In this document: positions 56,766 to 64,000 of the stretch, piece after piece
How the letters are laid out: each line of letters starts with the position of its first letter
How positions within the stretch are numbered: the first letter of the stretch is position 1
DNA from: Prevotellaceae bacterium
GTDB taxonomy: Bacteria; Bacteroidota; Bacteroidia; Bacteroidales; Paludibacteraceae
NCBI GenBank assembly: GCA_031271815.1
Contig: JAISVA010000035.1
Span: 104,455-168,454 of the forward strand
Direction: 5' to 3'
DNA length: 64,000 nucleotides
Notes under the pieces: generated by a model
Told to the model about the DNA's origin: nothing
The model's input: the letters and a program-made list of their open reading frames with translations, nothing else
The model's database searches: none
Program-made: the position numbers and the translations under genes

Positions 56766-56839
56766 CTCTCCCTCTTGGACTTGAACCAAGGACCCTCTGA
56801 TTAACAGTCAGATGCTCTAACCGACTGAGCTAAGGAAGA
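56766..56839 (-). tRNA. tRNA-Asn (anticodon GTT), copy 1
   Basis: It has the same 74-nt sequence as 56652-56725. The first of two tandem copies in the direction of transcription, it is separated from the second by a 40-nt spacer. Confidence 0.95.
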
Positions 56840-56892
56840 ATATTTTTTTGAAATGCGATTGCAAAAGTAATAGCTTTTTTTAAAATATGCAA

Positions 56893-56900
56893 TATATTTG
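56893..56900 (+). promoter_or_regulatory. -7 box TATATTTG for the PfkB kinase gene
   Basis: It matches TAnnTTTG. The in-frame TTG at 56898 belongs to this box, so the start codon is the ATG at 56925. Confidence 0.55.
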
Positions 56901-56924
56901 CAGAAAATTAATCGATTTTTTACA

Positions 56925-57926
56925 ATGAAAAAAATATTAGGACTTGGCAATCCACTTGTGGATGTGCTAACTAAATTAAAATCAGACGAATTTCTCCAAA
57001 AATTCTCTTTACCGAAAGGAAGCATGCAGCTGGTAAATTCGGATATTTCAGGGAAAATTGCCGCCGAACTGGAAGATGGAAATCGTTTTTTAGTTACCGG
57101 CGGTTCGGCCTCTAACACAATTAACGGCTTAGCCAAGCTGGGTGTTACGGTCGGATTTGCAGGAAAAACCGGAAACGATGAGATAGGCGCTTTTTTTCAG
57201 GCAGACTCTGAAAAAAACGGAGTAAAATCACATTTAATTCAAAGCGATTCTCCTTCGGGAGTTTGTATTTCGCTGATTTCTCCCGACGGTGAAAGAACTA
57301 TGGCAACCTGCCTGGGCGCGGCATGCGAGATAACGGCAGATGACCTGCGGGAAGAGATATTTTCCGGCTACGATTACTGCCACATCGAAGGTTATTGGGT
57401 GTTAAACCGGGATTTAATCCTGAACGCTATGCAAATGGCAAAAAAAGGCGGATTAAAAATTTCAATGGATTTGTCAAGCTACAACGTCGTGTCCGAGAAT
57501 TTAGACTTTTTGAAACAGCTTGTGCGCGATTACGTAGATATTCTTTTTGCGAACGAAGAAGAAGCGAAAGCATTTACCGGAAAAGAGCCGAGGGAAGCGC
57601 TGGATGAGATTGCCGGTATTTGTGAAATAGCAGTGGTAAAAGTCGGCGCACAGGGTTCCTATATAAAAAAGGGAGAGGAAATGCACGAAGTCGCGGCTCT
57701 TCCCGGTGTAACTTGTTTAGATACGACTGGTGCGGGCGACTTATATGCCTCCGGATTTCTTTACGGACTTACTGAAGGATTACCGCTTCAAGAATGTGGA
57801 AAAACAGGTTCGCTGGTTTCCGGAAACATTATTCAAGTAATCGGCACAAAGTTGGATGACGAAAAATGGGAAGAAATTAAACTTATAATTAATTCAAGTT
57901 GCCGGTTGATTTCAAGTCCGAAATAG
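56925..57926 (+). CDS. PfkB-family carbohydrate/adenosine kinase
   Basis: A 333-aa ribokinase-fold kinase: MKKILGLGNPLVDVLTKL at the N-terminus, GGSASNTINGLAKLG as the first signature, and the catalytic Asp in DTTGAGDLYASGFLYGL. The adenosine-kinase-like subgroup is likely, but sugar kinases share these motifs. The last two sense codons and stop form the start of a 39-bp exact repeat (57919-57957). Confidence 0.88.
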   Translation: MKKILGLGNPLVDVLTKLKSDEFLQKFSLPKGSMQLVNSDISGKIAAELEDGNRFLVTGGSASNTINGLAKLGVTVGFAGKTGNDEIGAFFQADSEKNGVKSHLIQSDSPSGVCISLISPDGERTMATCLGAACEITADDLREEIFSGYDYCHIEGYWVLNRDLILNAMQMAKKGGLKISMDLSSYNVVSENLDFLKQLVRDYVDILFANEEEAKAFTGKEPREALDEIAGICEIAVVKVGAQGSYIKKGEEMHEVAALPGVTCLDTTGAGDLYASGFLYGLTEGLPLQECGKTGSLVSGNIIQVIGTKLDDEKWEEIKLIINSSCRLISSPK

Positions 57927-57957
57927 AAATTATTTTGAGATATATAAATAGCAACTT
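57919..57957. repeat. 39-bp exact dispersed repeat, copy 2
   Basis: Identical to 17103-17141 over 39 bases. It overlaps the 3' end of the kinase gene (the TAG stop is inside it) and ends 17 bp before the SDR gene start. Confidence 0.85.
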
Positions 57958-57974
57958 AAATGAATTAAAAGATA

Positions 57975-58739
57975 ATGCGTTTTCACAACAAAAAAATTGT
58001 AATCACCGGAGCCACTTCGGGCATAGGATTAGAGCTGATCAAGCAGCTGCAACCCTTTCATCCGGAAATTATTGCCGTAGGACGGGCGATTGAAAAAATC
58101 CCTGCCATACCCCGCGTTTACCCCTTTGCCGCAGATATTTCTACGCAAAAGGGAGTGGACAGTGTTTTTGATTTTGCCCTTGAAAAATTTGGAAACATTG
58201 ATATTTTCATCGCCAACGCAGGCTTTGGTTATTACGAAAAAATCAAGTCGCCCGATTGGGAACACGCCGGGCGGATTTTTTCTACCAACGTCCTCTCTCC
58301 TATTTTCGGACTGGAAAAAATGCTGGAAATCTGCAAGGAGCGCGAATTCACGTATGCCGTTACCGACTCCGGATTGGGACGTGTTTACATGCCGGGATAC
58401 GCACTTTATTGCGGAACAAAATATGCGCTTCACGGTTTCGTAAGCTCAATGCAGTACGAATTGCCTGCCAATGCACACCTTTGCACAATCTATCCGGTAG
58501 CTATGGAAACCGAATTTTTCAACCGCGCAGGAGGCAAAAAAATGCCGCGCCCTTTTCCCACTCAAAAAGTAACGACTGCCGTGAGAAACATGCTGAAGGA
58601 TTTGCAAAAAGAAAAACAAAGCAGTTATCCTTACCGCCCGTTACGCTTTCTCATTTGGCTGTCAAACGTTTTTCCGTTTCTTTTAAAAACGAATAACCGG
58701 ATGGAAACTAAGAAATTAAACAAGTTTATAGACGATTAA
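57975..58739 (+). CDS. Short-chain dehydrogenase/reductase
   Basis: A 254-aa classical SDR. The cofactor motif TGATSGIG is at 11-18, NAG at 81-83, and the catalytic set is S132, Y145 and K149 (ALYCGTKYAL). The C-terminus is a hydrophobic run (FLIWLSNVFPFLL) then basic residues, suggesting membrane attachment. The substrate is unknown. It lies 48 bp after the kinase gene. Confidence 0.88.
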   Translation: MRFHNKKIVITGATSGIGLELIKQLQPFHPEIIAVGRAIEKIPAIPRVYPFAADISTQKGVDSVFDFALEKFGNIDIFIANAGFGYYEKIKSPDWEHAGRIFSTNVLSPIFGLEKMLEICKEREFTYAVTDSGLGRVYMPGYALYCGTKYALHGFVSSMQYELPANAHLCTIYPVAMETEFFNRAGGKKMPRPFPTQKVTTAVRNMLKDLQKEKQSSYPYRPLRFLIWLSNVFPFLLKTNNRMETKKLNKFIDD

Positions 58740-59167
58740 AAATTCAACTTTTTTTGATAATTGCTTTTTTTCAAAACATTTTTTCATTTTCCCAAGAGAA
58801 TTAATAACTTTGTTTTAATTATTGTAGAAGAAAGAGTTATAAAATCAGATGGCTGCAGTTTAAAATAGAGTTGTAATCTTTATGAATTTTCTTGATACTC
58901 TTCGTATACAGACAGCCCGGAGGGCTACATGTGAATAACCCCGTGCAAGCGGAGCGAAGCCCGGGGGGTAGAACGATGCTCTCAGCCACTACCCGGAGAG
59001 TAGAACAACGAAGCAAATACAACATTCAGCCCTCCGGGCTGAATGTATACGAAGGTTTTCGTAAATATGTGTAGTTTGTTACGCTATTTTAAACTGCAGC
59101 CAATCAGATCTCTGACCTGCCTGAATAAGTTAGTAAAACAATAGAAAAGTTAGTAAAAGAAACAAAA
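58740..59167. other. Gap holding a complete miniature element
   Basis: Between the SDR gene and thiS no protein gene is supported. The gap carries the 251-bp inverted-repeat element (58851-59101) with its target duplication. About 60 bp of AT-rich sequence follows before the thiS -7 box. Confidence 0.6.
58843..59109. mobile_element. Miniature inverted-repeat element, copy 3 (complete, with 8-bp target duplication)
   Basis: The element proper is 58851-59101 (251 bp). The ends GGCTGCAGTTTAAAATAG and CTATTTTAAACTGCAGCC are perfect inverted repeats of 18 bp, flanked by identical AATCAGAT (58843-58850 and 59102-59109). Inside, 58900-58926 and 59028-59054 form a second inverted repeat (CTTCGTATACAG and its complement around AGCCCGGAGGGCT). 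There is no transposase gene, so mobility would need one in trans. Confidence 0.85.
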
Positions 59168-59175
59168 TAAATTTG
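59168..59175 (+). promoter_or_regulatory. -7 box TAAATTTG for thiS-thiE
   Basis: It matches TAnnTTTG. The RNA would start about 10 nt before the thiS ATG at 59192, too short a leader for a riboswitch. No -33 TTG at the usual distance. Confidence 0.5.
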
Positions 59176-59191
59176 TACAAGCTTAGCAAAA

Positions 59192-59392
59192 ATGGAAATA
59201 GAAATAAACAGCAAAACATATCAGATACCCGAAGGGCATACGCTGTCCAATCTGTTGGAAATATTGGAAACTCATCCGTTAGGAACCGCCTTTGCCGTAA
59301 ACGGGAAAGTAATTAAAAAAGCCGATTGGGAGAATTTTATTTTAATGGAAGGAATGAAAGTAACAATGATCAAAGCCGTATGCGGAGGATAA
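59192..59392 (+). CDS. thiS: Sulfur carrier protein ThiS
   Basis: A 66-aa ubiquitin-like sulfur carrier ending in the required GG (AVCGG), which is thiocarboxylated to deliver sulfur to the thiazole of thiamine. MEIEINSKTYQIPEGHTLSNLLE is the usual N-terminus. It is followed after 4 bp by thiE. No thiG, thiH or thiF is in the window. Confidence 0.9.
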   Translation: MEIEINSKTYQIPEGHTLSNLLEILETHPLGTAFAVNGKVIKKADWENFILMEGMKVTMIKAVCGG

Positions 59393-59396
59393 AAAG

Positions 59397-60044
59397 ATGA
59401 AAAAAACGCTTCATCCCTCGCTTATTGGTTTTCATTCGCCATTAGTAATAACCTCACCTTTTTTTCTTCCTAACGAGGCTGAAGACATCATTGCCCTTCT
59501 GGATGCCGGATTGGAAGTTTTGCATTTACGAAAGCCCGATGCTACAAAGCATGAGTATGAGTGGCTTCTTAATTCCATTCCTCGGAAATACCATAAAAAA
59601 ATGATGCTGCACGATTTTTTTGAACTGGCTGAAAAATATGATGTGCGCGGTGTACACCTCAACCGGAGAAATCCGGCATACAACGGAACAAAAAACCTCA
59701 GAATCAGCAAATCCTGCCATTCGATACCGGAACTGGGAAAGATTGACCGGTATGATTACGTTTTTCTAAGTCCCATTTTTAACAGCATTTCCAAAACCGG
59801 ATACACATCTCCATTCTCCCACGAGGAACTTCGAAAAGCCTCCGATTCGGGTTTAATCAACGAAAAAGTAATTGCACTTGGGGGAATCGACGCAGATACA
59901 TTGCCGTTGTTAAAGCCTTACAAATTCGGCGGAACTGCGGTATTAGGTGCAATATGGAATATTTCTCTCTCTCCTTCTGCAGAAAAAAACTCAAAAAAGA
60001 TTGTTGAAGGGTTTCTTGCAATCCGGAGAAGTTGCCAAAATTAA
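59397..60044 (+). CDS. thiE: Thiamine phosphate synthase-like protein
   Basis: A 215-aa TIM-barrel protein of the ThiE/TenI family: LEVLHLRKPDATKHEYEWLL, DVRGVHLNRRNPAY, DYVFLSPIFNSISKTGYTSPF and ALGGIDADTLPLLK follow the family order. Thiamine phosphate synthase is the natural reading next to thiS; TenI-type aromatase function is the alternative. Confidence 0.82.
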   Translation: MKKTLHPSLIGFHSPLVITSPFFLPNEAEDIIALLDAGLEVLHLRKPDATKHEYEWLLNSIPRKYHKKMMLHDFFELAEKYDVRGVHLNRRNPAYNGTKNLRISKSCHSIPELGKIDRYDYVFLSPIFNSISKTGYTSPFSHEELRKASDSGLINEKVIALGGIDADTLPLLKPYKFGGTAVLGAIWNISLSPSAEKNSKKIVEGFLAIRRSCQN

Positions 60045-60121
60045 TTACAATTCACTATTATATATTGATGTATTGCACGGATTTTTTCTCGTAACGGAAT
60101 GTCTCCTCTTAAAATCACGGT

Positions 60122-60592
60122 TTAAGACAAATGCCATTCCGAAAACGGATTGCGAGCCAGACTGGAATTAAAGTACCGCTTGTCGTCCGAAACTTCTTTT
60201 CCAATCCATTCGGGTTTTTCAAACGATTCATTTTCGGCGTTCAGTTCTATTTCGGCTACAACCAACCCTTCATTTTTGCCTGAAAACTCGTCTATTTCCC
60301 AACATTTTCCGGCATATTCGATCTTGTAGCGTATTTTTTCGACAACCGGGGTTTGACTTAATTTCAAAAGTTCCCGGGCATCCTGTTTCGGAATTTCGTA
60401 TTCAAATTCCTGCCGGGAAATTCCCTTTGTTTTGCTCTTAATCGTCAAAAAAGCTTTTTCGCCCGCTATCCGTACCCGGACGGTGATTTCTCCCGGCCGA
60501 TTCAAATAACCTTGTGCATAATGGGTCCCGACGGCATTTTTCTTCCAGGAATCATCTTTCAGCAAAAATTTGCGTTCTATTTCAATATTCAT
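60122..60592 (-). CDS. CYTH-domain phosphatase
   Basis: A 156-aa CYTH protein with the signature EIERKFLL (ExExK) at its N-terminus and the tunnel-forming pattern VRVRIAGEKAFLTIKSKT, then FEYEIP and EIDEF. The family includes triphosphatases acting on tripolyphosphate or thiamine triphosphate. The substrate is unproven. Confidence 0.85.
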   Translation of the reverse strand: MNIEIERKFLLKDDSWKKNAVGTHYAQGYLNRPGEITVRVRIAGEKAFLTIKSKTKGISRQEFEYEIPKQDARELLKLSQTPVVEKIRYKIEYAGKCWEIDEFSGKNEGLVVAEIELNAENESFEKPEWIGKEVSDDKRYFNSSLARNPFSEWHLS

Positions 60593-60689
60593 TTTCTTGG
60601 TTATTTTAAATATGAAGACACAAAGAATACAAAGCTTTTTTAATTTCTCTTTGTATTTTTTGTGCCCTCCGTATTATTTATTTTATTTT

Positions 60690-62339
60690 TTAAATAATCT
60701 CTATCCCCTGTTCCGCGCTAAGCGCCAAACCAACATCTTTCAATTTGAATTTCTGAATCTTGCCGCTTCCGGTCAATGGGAACTGGTCGATGAAGAAGAC
60801 GTATTTCGGTATTTTGTGGCGGGATATTTTTCCGCGGCAGAAATCCTGTACCTCTTCAGGCGTCAATGTTGCACCTTCTTTCAGGATGATGAAAGCGCCT
60901 ACCTCTTCGCCGTATTTTTTTGAAGGGATTCCTGCCACCTGTACGTCTTTTATTTCGGGCATGTGGTATAAAAATTCCTCAATTTCGCGCGGATAGACAT
61001 TTTCTCCTCCTCGGATAATCATATCTTTGATGCGTCCGGTGATGCGGTAATAGCCGTTTTCGTCTTCGATTGCCAGGTCGCCGGAGTGCAGGAATCCGTC
61101 CTTGTCGATTACTTCGGCGGTGGCAGCCGGATTTTTATAGTAACCTTTCATCACGTTGTATCCGCGGCAGCAGATTTCACCCTGCTCGCCCGGTGCGCAG
61201 TCTTCGCCGGTTTCCGGATTGACCACTTTTACTTCGGTAAACGGATAATCGCGACCAACGGTAGTGCACCTCAACTCGAACGAATCTTCGATGGTTGTCT
61301 GCGTCATTCCCGGCGAAGTTTCCGTCAAGCCATATACGCTTGTGATGGTCATAAACATCTTCTCGCTCACGGCGCGCATCAGTTCGACCGGACATAAAGC
61401 GCCGGCCATAATTCCGGTACGCAACGAACTCATATCGAACATCTCGAACATCGGGTGGTTCAACTCGGCAATAAACATCGTCGGTACTCCGTAAAGCGCC
61501 GTGCAGCGTTCCTTGTGAACGGATGCGAGCACAACCAGCGGGTCAAATTTTTCGACCATTACCTGTGTCGAACCGTGCGTAAGGCAGTTCATCGTTGCCA
61601 GCACCACGCCGAAACAGTGGAACAAAGGCACGCAAACGCACAGTTTATCGTCCTGCGTGAACTTCATATTTTCGCCGGTAAGGAAACCGTTGTTGGCAAT
61701 ATTATAGTGCGAAAGCATTACTCCCTTCGGAAAACCGGTAGTTCCGGAGGTGTATTGCATATTCACGATGTCGTGGCAGCTGGTGTTGCGTTTTGCTTCA
61801 ATCAGCTTGCTGTCTTCGACGTTTTTTCCCAAGAGCAGTAATTCGGCGGTATTATACATTCCGCGGAATTTTTCCTGACCGATATAAACCACATTTTTCA
61901 TTTTCGGGAAACGCTTGCTTTTCAAGTGTCCGCGCTGGGAAGTTTTCAATTCGGGCAACATCGTATAGGTCATATCCACATAGTCGCAATCCCATGTTCC
62001 GTCGATGATACAAAGCGTGTGCATATCCGAATTCTCGCACAGATACTCCAATTCGTGCTGCTTATAGTTTGTGTTTACGGTAACAAGCACGGCGCCGATC
62101 TTGGCAGTGGCATAGAGGAATGTCAGCCAGTCGGGCACGTTTGTCGCCCAAATACCCACGTGGCTGCCTTTTTCTACGCCGATTGCCATTAAGCCTTTTG
62201 CCAACTCGTCCACCCGCCGGTTGAACTGTTTCCAGGTAAAGCGCAGGTCGCGGTCGGAATAGACAATATATTCTTTGTCGGGAGTTGTCTCTGCCCAGTG
62301 TTCGAGCCAGTCTCCTAATGTTCTATCTGATAAATGCAT
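60690..62339 (-). CDS. AMP-binding acyl-CoA ligase
   Basis: The 549-aa adenylate-forming enzyme has the phosphate-binding loop [16 protein letters not shown], the hinge motif [21 protein letters not shown] (sequence broken to 20 or fewer in each citation) and the C-terminal catalytic lysine in [11 protein letters not shown]. Medium- to long-chain fatty-acyl-CoA synthetases of the Bacteroidetes type look like this. It follows an XRE-cupin regulator by 34 bp, forming an operon that the regulator may control. Confidence 0.9.
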   Translation of the reverse strand: MHLSDRTLGDWLEHWAETTPDKEYIVYSDRDLRFTWKQFNRRVDELAKGLMAIGVEKGSHVGIWATNVPDWLTFLYATAKIGAVLVTVNTNYKQHELEYLCENSDMHTLCIIDGTWDCDYVDMTYTMLPELKTSQRGHLKSKRFPKMKNVVYIGQEKFRGMYNTAELLLLGKNVEDSKLIEAKRNTSCHDIVNMQYTSGTTGFPKGVMLSHYNIANNGFLTGENMKFTQDDKLCVCVPLFHCFGVVLATMNCLTHGSTQVMVEKFDPLVVLASVHKERCTALYGVPTMFIAELNHPMFEMFDMSSLRTGIMAGALCPVELMRAVSEKMFMTITSVYGLTETSPGMTQTTIEDSFELRCTTVGRDYPFTEVKVVNPETGEDCAPGEQGEICCRGYNVMKGYYKNPAATAEVIDKDGFLHSGDLAIEDENGYYRITGRIKDMIIRGGENVYPREIEEFLYHMPEIKDVQVAGIPSKKYGEEVGAFIILKEGATLTPEEVQDFCRGKISRHKIPKYVFFIDQFPLTGSGKIQKFKLKDVGLALSAEQGIEII

Positions 62340-62373
62340 AATTTTTAGTGATAAGTGATAAAGTGATGAGTGA

Positions 62374-62949
62374 TTAGAACGGAGCGTAAACTACTGCCAG
62401 GATTTTGGCTGCTTTTCCGTCTTTTGCGTGCACATGGTGTTCAACAATCGAATCATAGAAAATACTGTCGCCTTGTGCCAAGGTGTAAACATCTTTTCCG
62501 TAGCTGATTTCGACTTCGCCTTCCAACACGTAAATAAACTCTTCGCCTTCGTGTGCCGACAGGGTAAACTTGTTTTCCTTATCCGGCAAAATATCAATAA
62601 CGAAAGGTTCTATGTGGCGACCCGACTTGTGCCCGGCAAGTGAAAAATATTCCATGTGCGTACGCGCATTTGTTGCACCGCCCGAAAAGCTGATGCTCTC
62701 TTTTTTCGTTTCCTTACGTGAAACAACCGGGCCCAACGCGTCATTATCGTCCAGGAAAGTACCTAATCTTACGCCCAATACGCGCGCAATTTTAATCAGC
62801 GGCGCCAATGACGGCAGGTTTTCACTCTCTTCAATGGAGGTTATTTGTGCGGTTGTTAAACCTGAACGTTCCGAAAGTTCGTCTAATGAAATATTCTTCG
62901 ATTCGCGAATGGATTTGATTTTTTTGCCTACAATAGTACTGTCCGACAT
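62374..62949 (-). CDS. XRE-family regulator with cupin domain
   Basis: The 191-aa protein has an N-terminal helix-turn-helix ([37 protein letters not shown]) and a C-terminal cupin sensor domain ([39 protein letters not shown]). It probably binds its own promoter and controls the downstream acyl-CoA ligase in response to a small ligand. The ATG is at 62949. Confidence 0.9.
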   Translation of the reverse strand: MSDSTIVGKKIKSIRESKNISLDELSERSGLTTAQITSIEESENLPSLAPLIKIARVLGVRLGTFLDDNDALGPVVSRKETKKESISFSGGATNARTHMEYFSLAGHKSGRHIEPFVIDILPDKENKFTLSAHEGEEFIYVLEGEVEISYGKDVYTLAQGDSIFYDSIVEHHVHAKDGKAAKILAVVYAPF

Positions 62950-62993
62950 GATAAATAATTTTTACGTTACATTAAATGTTTACTTTTCGACTG

Positions 62994-63024
62994 CAAAAAT
63001 AGATAATTTAACGGAAAAATCAAA
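62994..63024 (-). promoter_or_regulatory. Promoter of the XRE-cupin/acyl-CoA ligase operon
   Basis: The minus strand reads TTTG (63024-63021), a 19-nt spacer and TATTTTTG (63001-62994). It is 45 nt before the ATG at 62949. Confidence 0.75.
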
Positions 63025-63370
63025 TAATAAATTAAAAATTAATAGAAAATGGCGTCGTTTTTTTATAAAAAGTAATTTTTACACCTGTAATAATATGAAT
63101 TTCATGGAAAATCTGTGTCAAAAGATATTTGACCGCGAATTAAATGAATTAAAACGAATTATTTAATTTATCCTATTGCAAATTACAGACAGCTCAACTA
63201 TTCATTCGGTGAATTTGAGGAATTTTAATGCATTTAATTTATTTTACCATTAGAGCAATTTTACCATAAATACATCACGTATTCCGAATTTATTTTAGAT
63301 ATAAACTAAAAAATATGTTACTTTAATTGTTAATTATTTGTATAATATTTTTTTTATTTGTTATTTTATT

Positions 63371-63378
63371 TAATTTTG
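63371..63378 (+). promoter_or_regulatory. -7 box TAATTTTG before the alpha-oxoamine synthase gene
   Basis: It matches TAnnTTTG and would give a leader of about 100 nt. No -33 TTG at the usual spacing. Confidence 0.35.
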
Positions 63379-63481
63379 CACTTTTATAATACTTGTACTT
63401 GTGATGATTTTATTAGTGATTGTTTGTATATAAATTCAGGTAAAAAACGAACGATTATTGACTATATAAATAAAATATTAA

Positions 63482-64000
63482 ATGGAAAATTACACACTTA
63501 AAGATTTTTCATTGGAAGCTTTGACAACCGATGTGTTGGACAGGGCAGAGCAGTTTCAAAAATGGATTGCCCAGTGGGAAATCAACCCTTGTTGGGCGGA
63601 ATCAGAAACCGCAGTAAAGCCGGAAATGATACTGAAAGACGAATATTCTCAGAAGACACAGCAAGTAATCTCGTTTATCTCGAACGATTATTTGGGCATG
63701 TCCCAATGTCCGGAAACCATTCTTGCCGGTATTGAAGGATTATTGAAGTATGGCACCGGAGCTTGCGCTTCGCCTATGATTGGCGGTTATTTAAGCATAC
63801 ACAAACAGTTGGAAGAGGAGCTTGCCGCTTTCACGGGGCAGGAAGCCGCTCTTGTTTTTTCGTCGGGTTTTGGGGTGAATATAGGTGTGTTGAATGCCCT
63901 GCTCGGAAAAGAAGATATTGCTTATGTTGACCTGCAGGCGCATCGCAGCGTGTTGGACGGGCTTTTCAGGACAAATGCCAAAAAGATAGGACACAATAAT
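63482..64000 (+). CDS. Alpha-oxoamine synthase-family PLP enzyme (partial, cut by window end)
   Basis: The frame is open from ATG 63482 through all 173 codons to the window edge, so only the N-terminal part is present. ISNDYLGMSQCPETI, TGACASPMIGGYLSIHKQLEEELA and GKEDIAYVDLQAHRSV are typical of class II aminotransferase-fold enzymes that condense acyl-CoA with an amino acid (BioF, Kbl, serine palmitoyltransferase). The active-site lysine lies beyond the window. The exact reaction cannot be assigned. Confidence 0.85.
   Translation, partial: MENYTLKDFSLEALTTDVLDRAEQFQKWIAQWEINPCWAESETAVKPEMILKDEYSQKTQQVISFISNDYLGMSQCPETILAGIEGLLKYGTGACASPMIGGYLSIHKQLEEELAAFTGQEAALVFSSGFGVNIGVLNALLGKEDIAYVDLQAHRSVLDGLFRTNAKKIGHNN

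Larger units (their letters stand above)
62950..63481. other. Intergenic region between divergent genes
   Basis: The region holds the regulator promoter at 62994-63024 and an imperfect palindrome of the CGCGAATTAA type at about 63118-63240. It also has an AT-rich segment with a -7 box at 63371-63378 for the rightward gene. No ORF is supported. Confidence 0.6.

Noticed and set aside
58892..59074. 60-codon plus-strand ORF inside the miniature element
   Set aside because: It lies wholly within the inverted repeats, and its reading frame follows from palindromic sequence. No start signal or family is recognised.
59102..59191. Possible TPP riboswitch before thiS (GACCTGCCTGAATAAG)
   Set aside because: Only a weak resemblance to the 3' core; the CTGAGA half and the pairing stems are absent, and the element insertion leaves no room.
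63118..63240. Possible regulatory RNA between the divergent genes at 63 kb
   Set aside because: The sequence is better explained as a degenerate member of the CGCGAATTAA palindrome family; there is no promoter or terminator around it.
1..64000. CRISPR array or prophage
   Set aside because: No regularly spaced direct repeats, Cas, integrase, capsid or terminase sequence was found anywhere in the window.

Overview
The window looks like a chromosomal segment of a member of the Bacteroidales (Bacteroidota). The grounds are a SusC/SusD pair with surface lipoproteins, FdtA/FdtB/FdtC-type and Wza/Wzc-type surface polysaccharide genes, a short C-terminal sorting-like domain on a secreted protein, and many promoters of the Bacteroidetes type (-33 TTTG, about 20 bp, -7 TAnnTTTG). 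The genus cannot be named from sequence alone; a Dysgonomonadaceae-like relative is only a guess.

Layout. 1-6.4 kb holds housekeeping genes: a secreted TonB-C protein, the topoisomerase IV/gyrase A subunit, a flippase-like membrane protein and glutaminyl-tRNA synthetase. 6.8-16.6 kb is a minus-strand SusC-SusD-surface-binding-protein-IPT lipoprotein operon, followed by a separately promoted secreted protein. No hydrolase or regulator is present beside it. 17.5-25.6 kb has thiD, argH, rsfS-ftsH, a frameshifted exported beta-barrel-like gene, a CNNM/CBS transporter-like protein and a histidine phosphatase. 25.6-32.4 kb is minus-strand housekeeping: an M20 amidohydrolase preceded by a candidate 38-aa ORF, yceD-rpmF-fabH, rubrerythrin-rsgA-histidine kinase, and a MORN-repeat protein.

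32.4-56.1 kb is a large surface polysaccharide region, all on the minus strand. It makes nucleotide sugars (ugd, fcl, gmd, manA), carries an AAA/DUF234 ATPase, glycosyltransferases, an acetyltransferase, a pyruvyl transferase with its ferredoxin/F420-beta-like partner, Wzy, Wzx, and a dTDP-3-amino-3,6-dideoxyhexose module (two FdtA-like ketoisomerases, an acyltransferase and an aminotransferase). It ends with Wzc and Wza. A 2-kb scar between Wzy and the next glycosyltransferase holds a decayed IS4-type transposase and a decayed second copy of the F420-beta-like gene.

56.6-64 kb has two tandem tRNA-Asn genes, a PfkB kinase, an SDR, thiS-thiE, a CYTH protein, a regulator-acyl-CoA ligase operon and the start of an alpha-oxoamine-synthase-type enzyme cut by the window edge.

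The most unusual material is intergenic. A miniature inverted-repeat element family with GGCTGYAGTTTAAAATAG ends occurs three times. One copy has a perfect 8-bp target duplication. Another has shrunk to a 47-bp hairpin that supplies the last codons and stop of the histidine phosphatase gene. A 39-bp exact repeat and a looser family of long imperfect palindromes also recur in the gaps.
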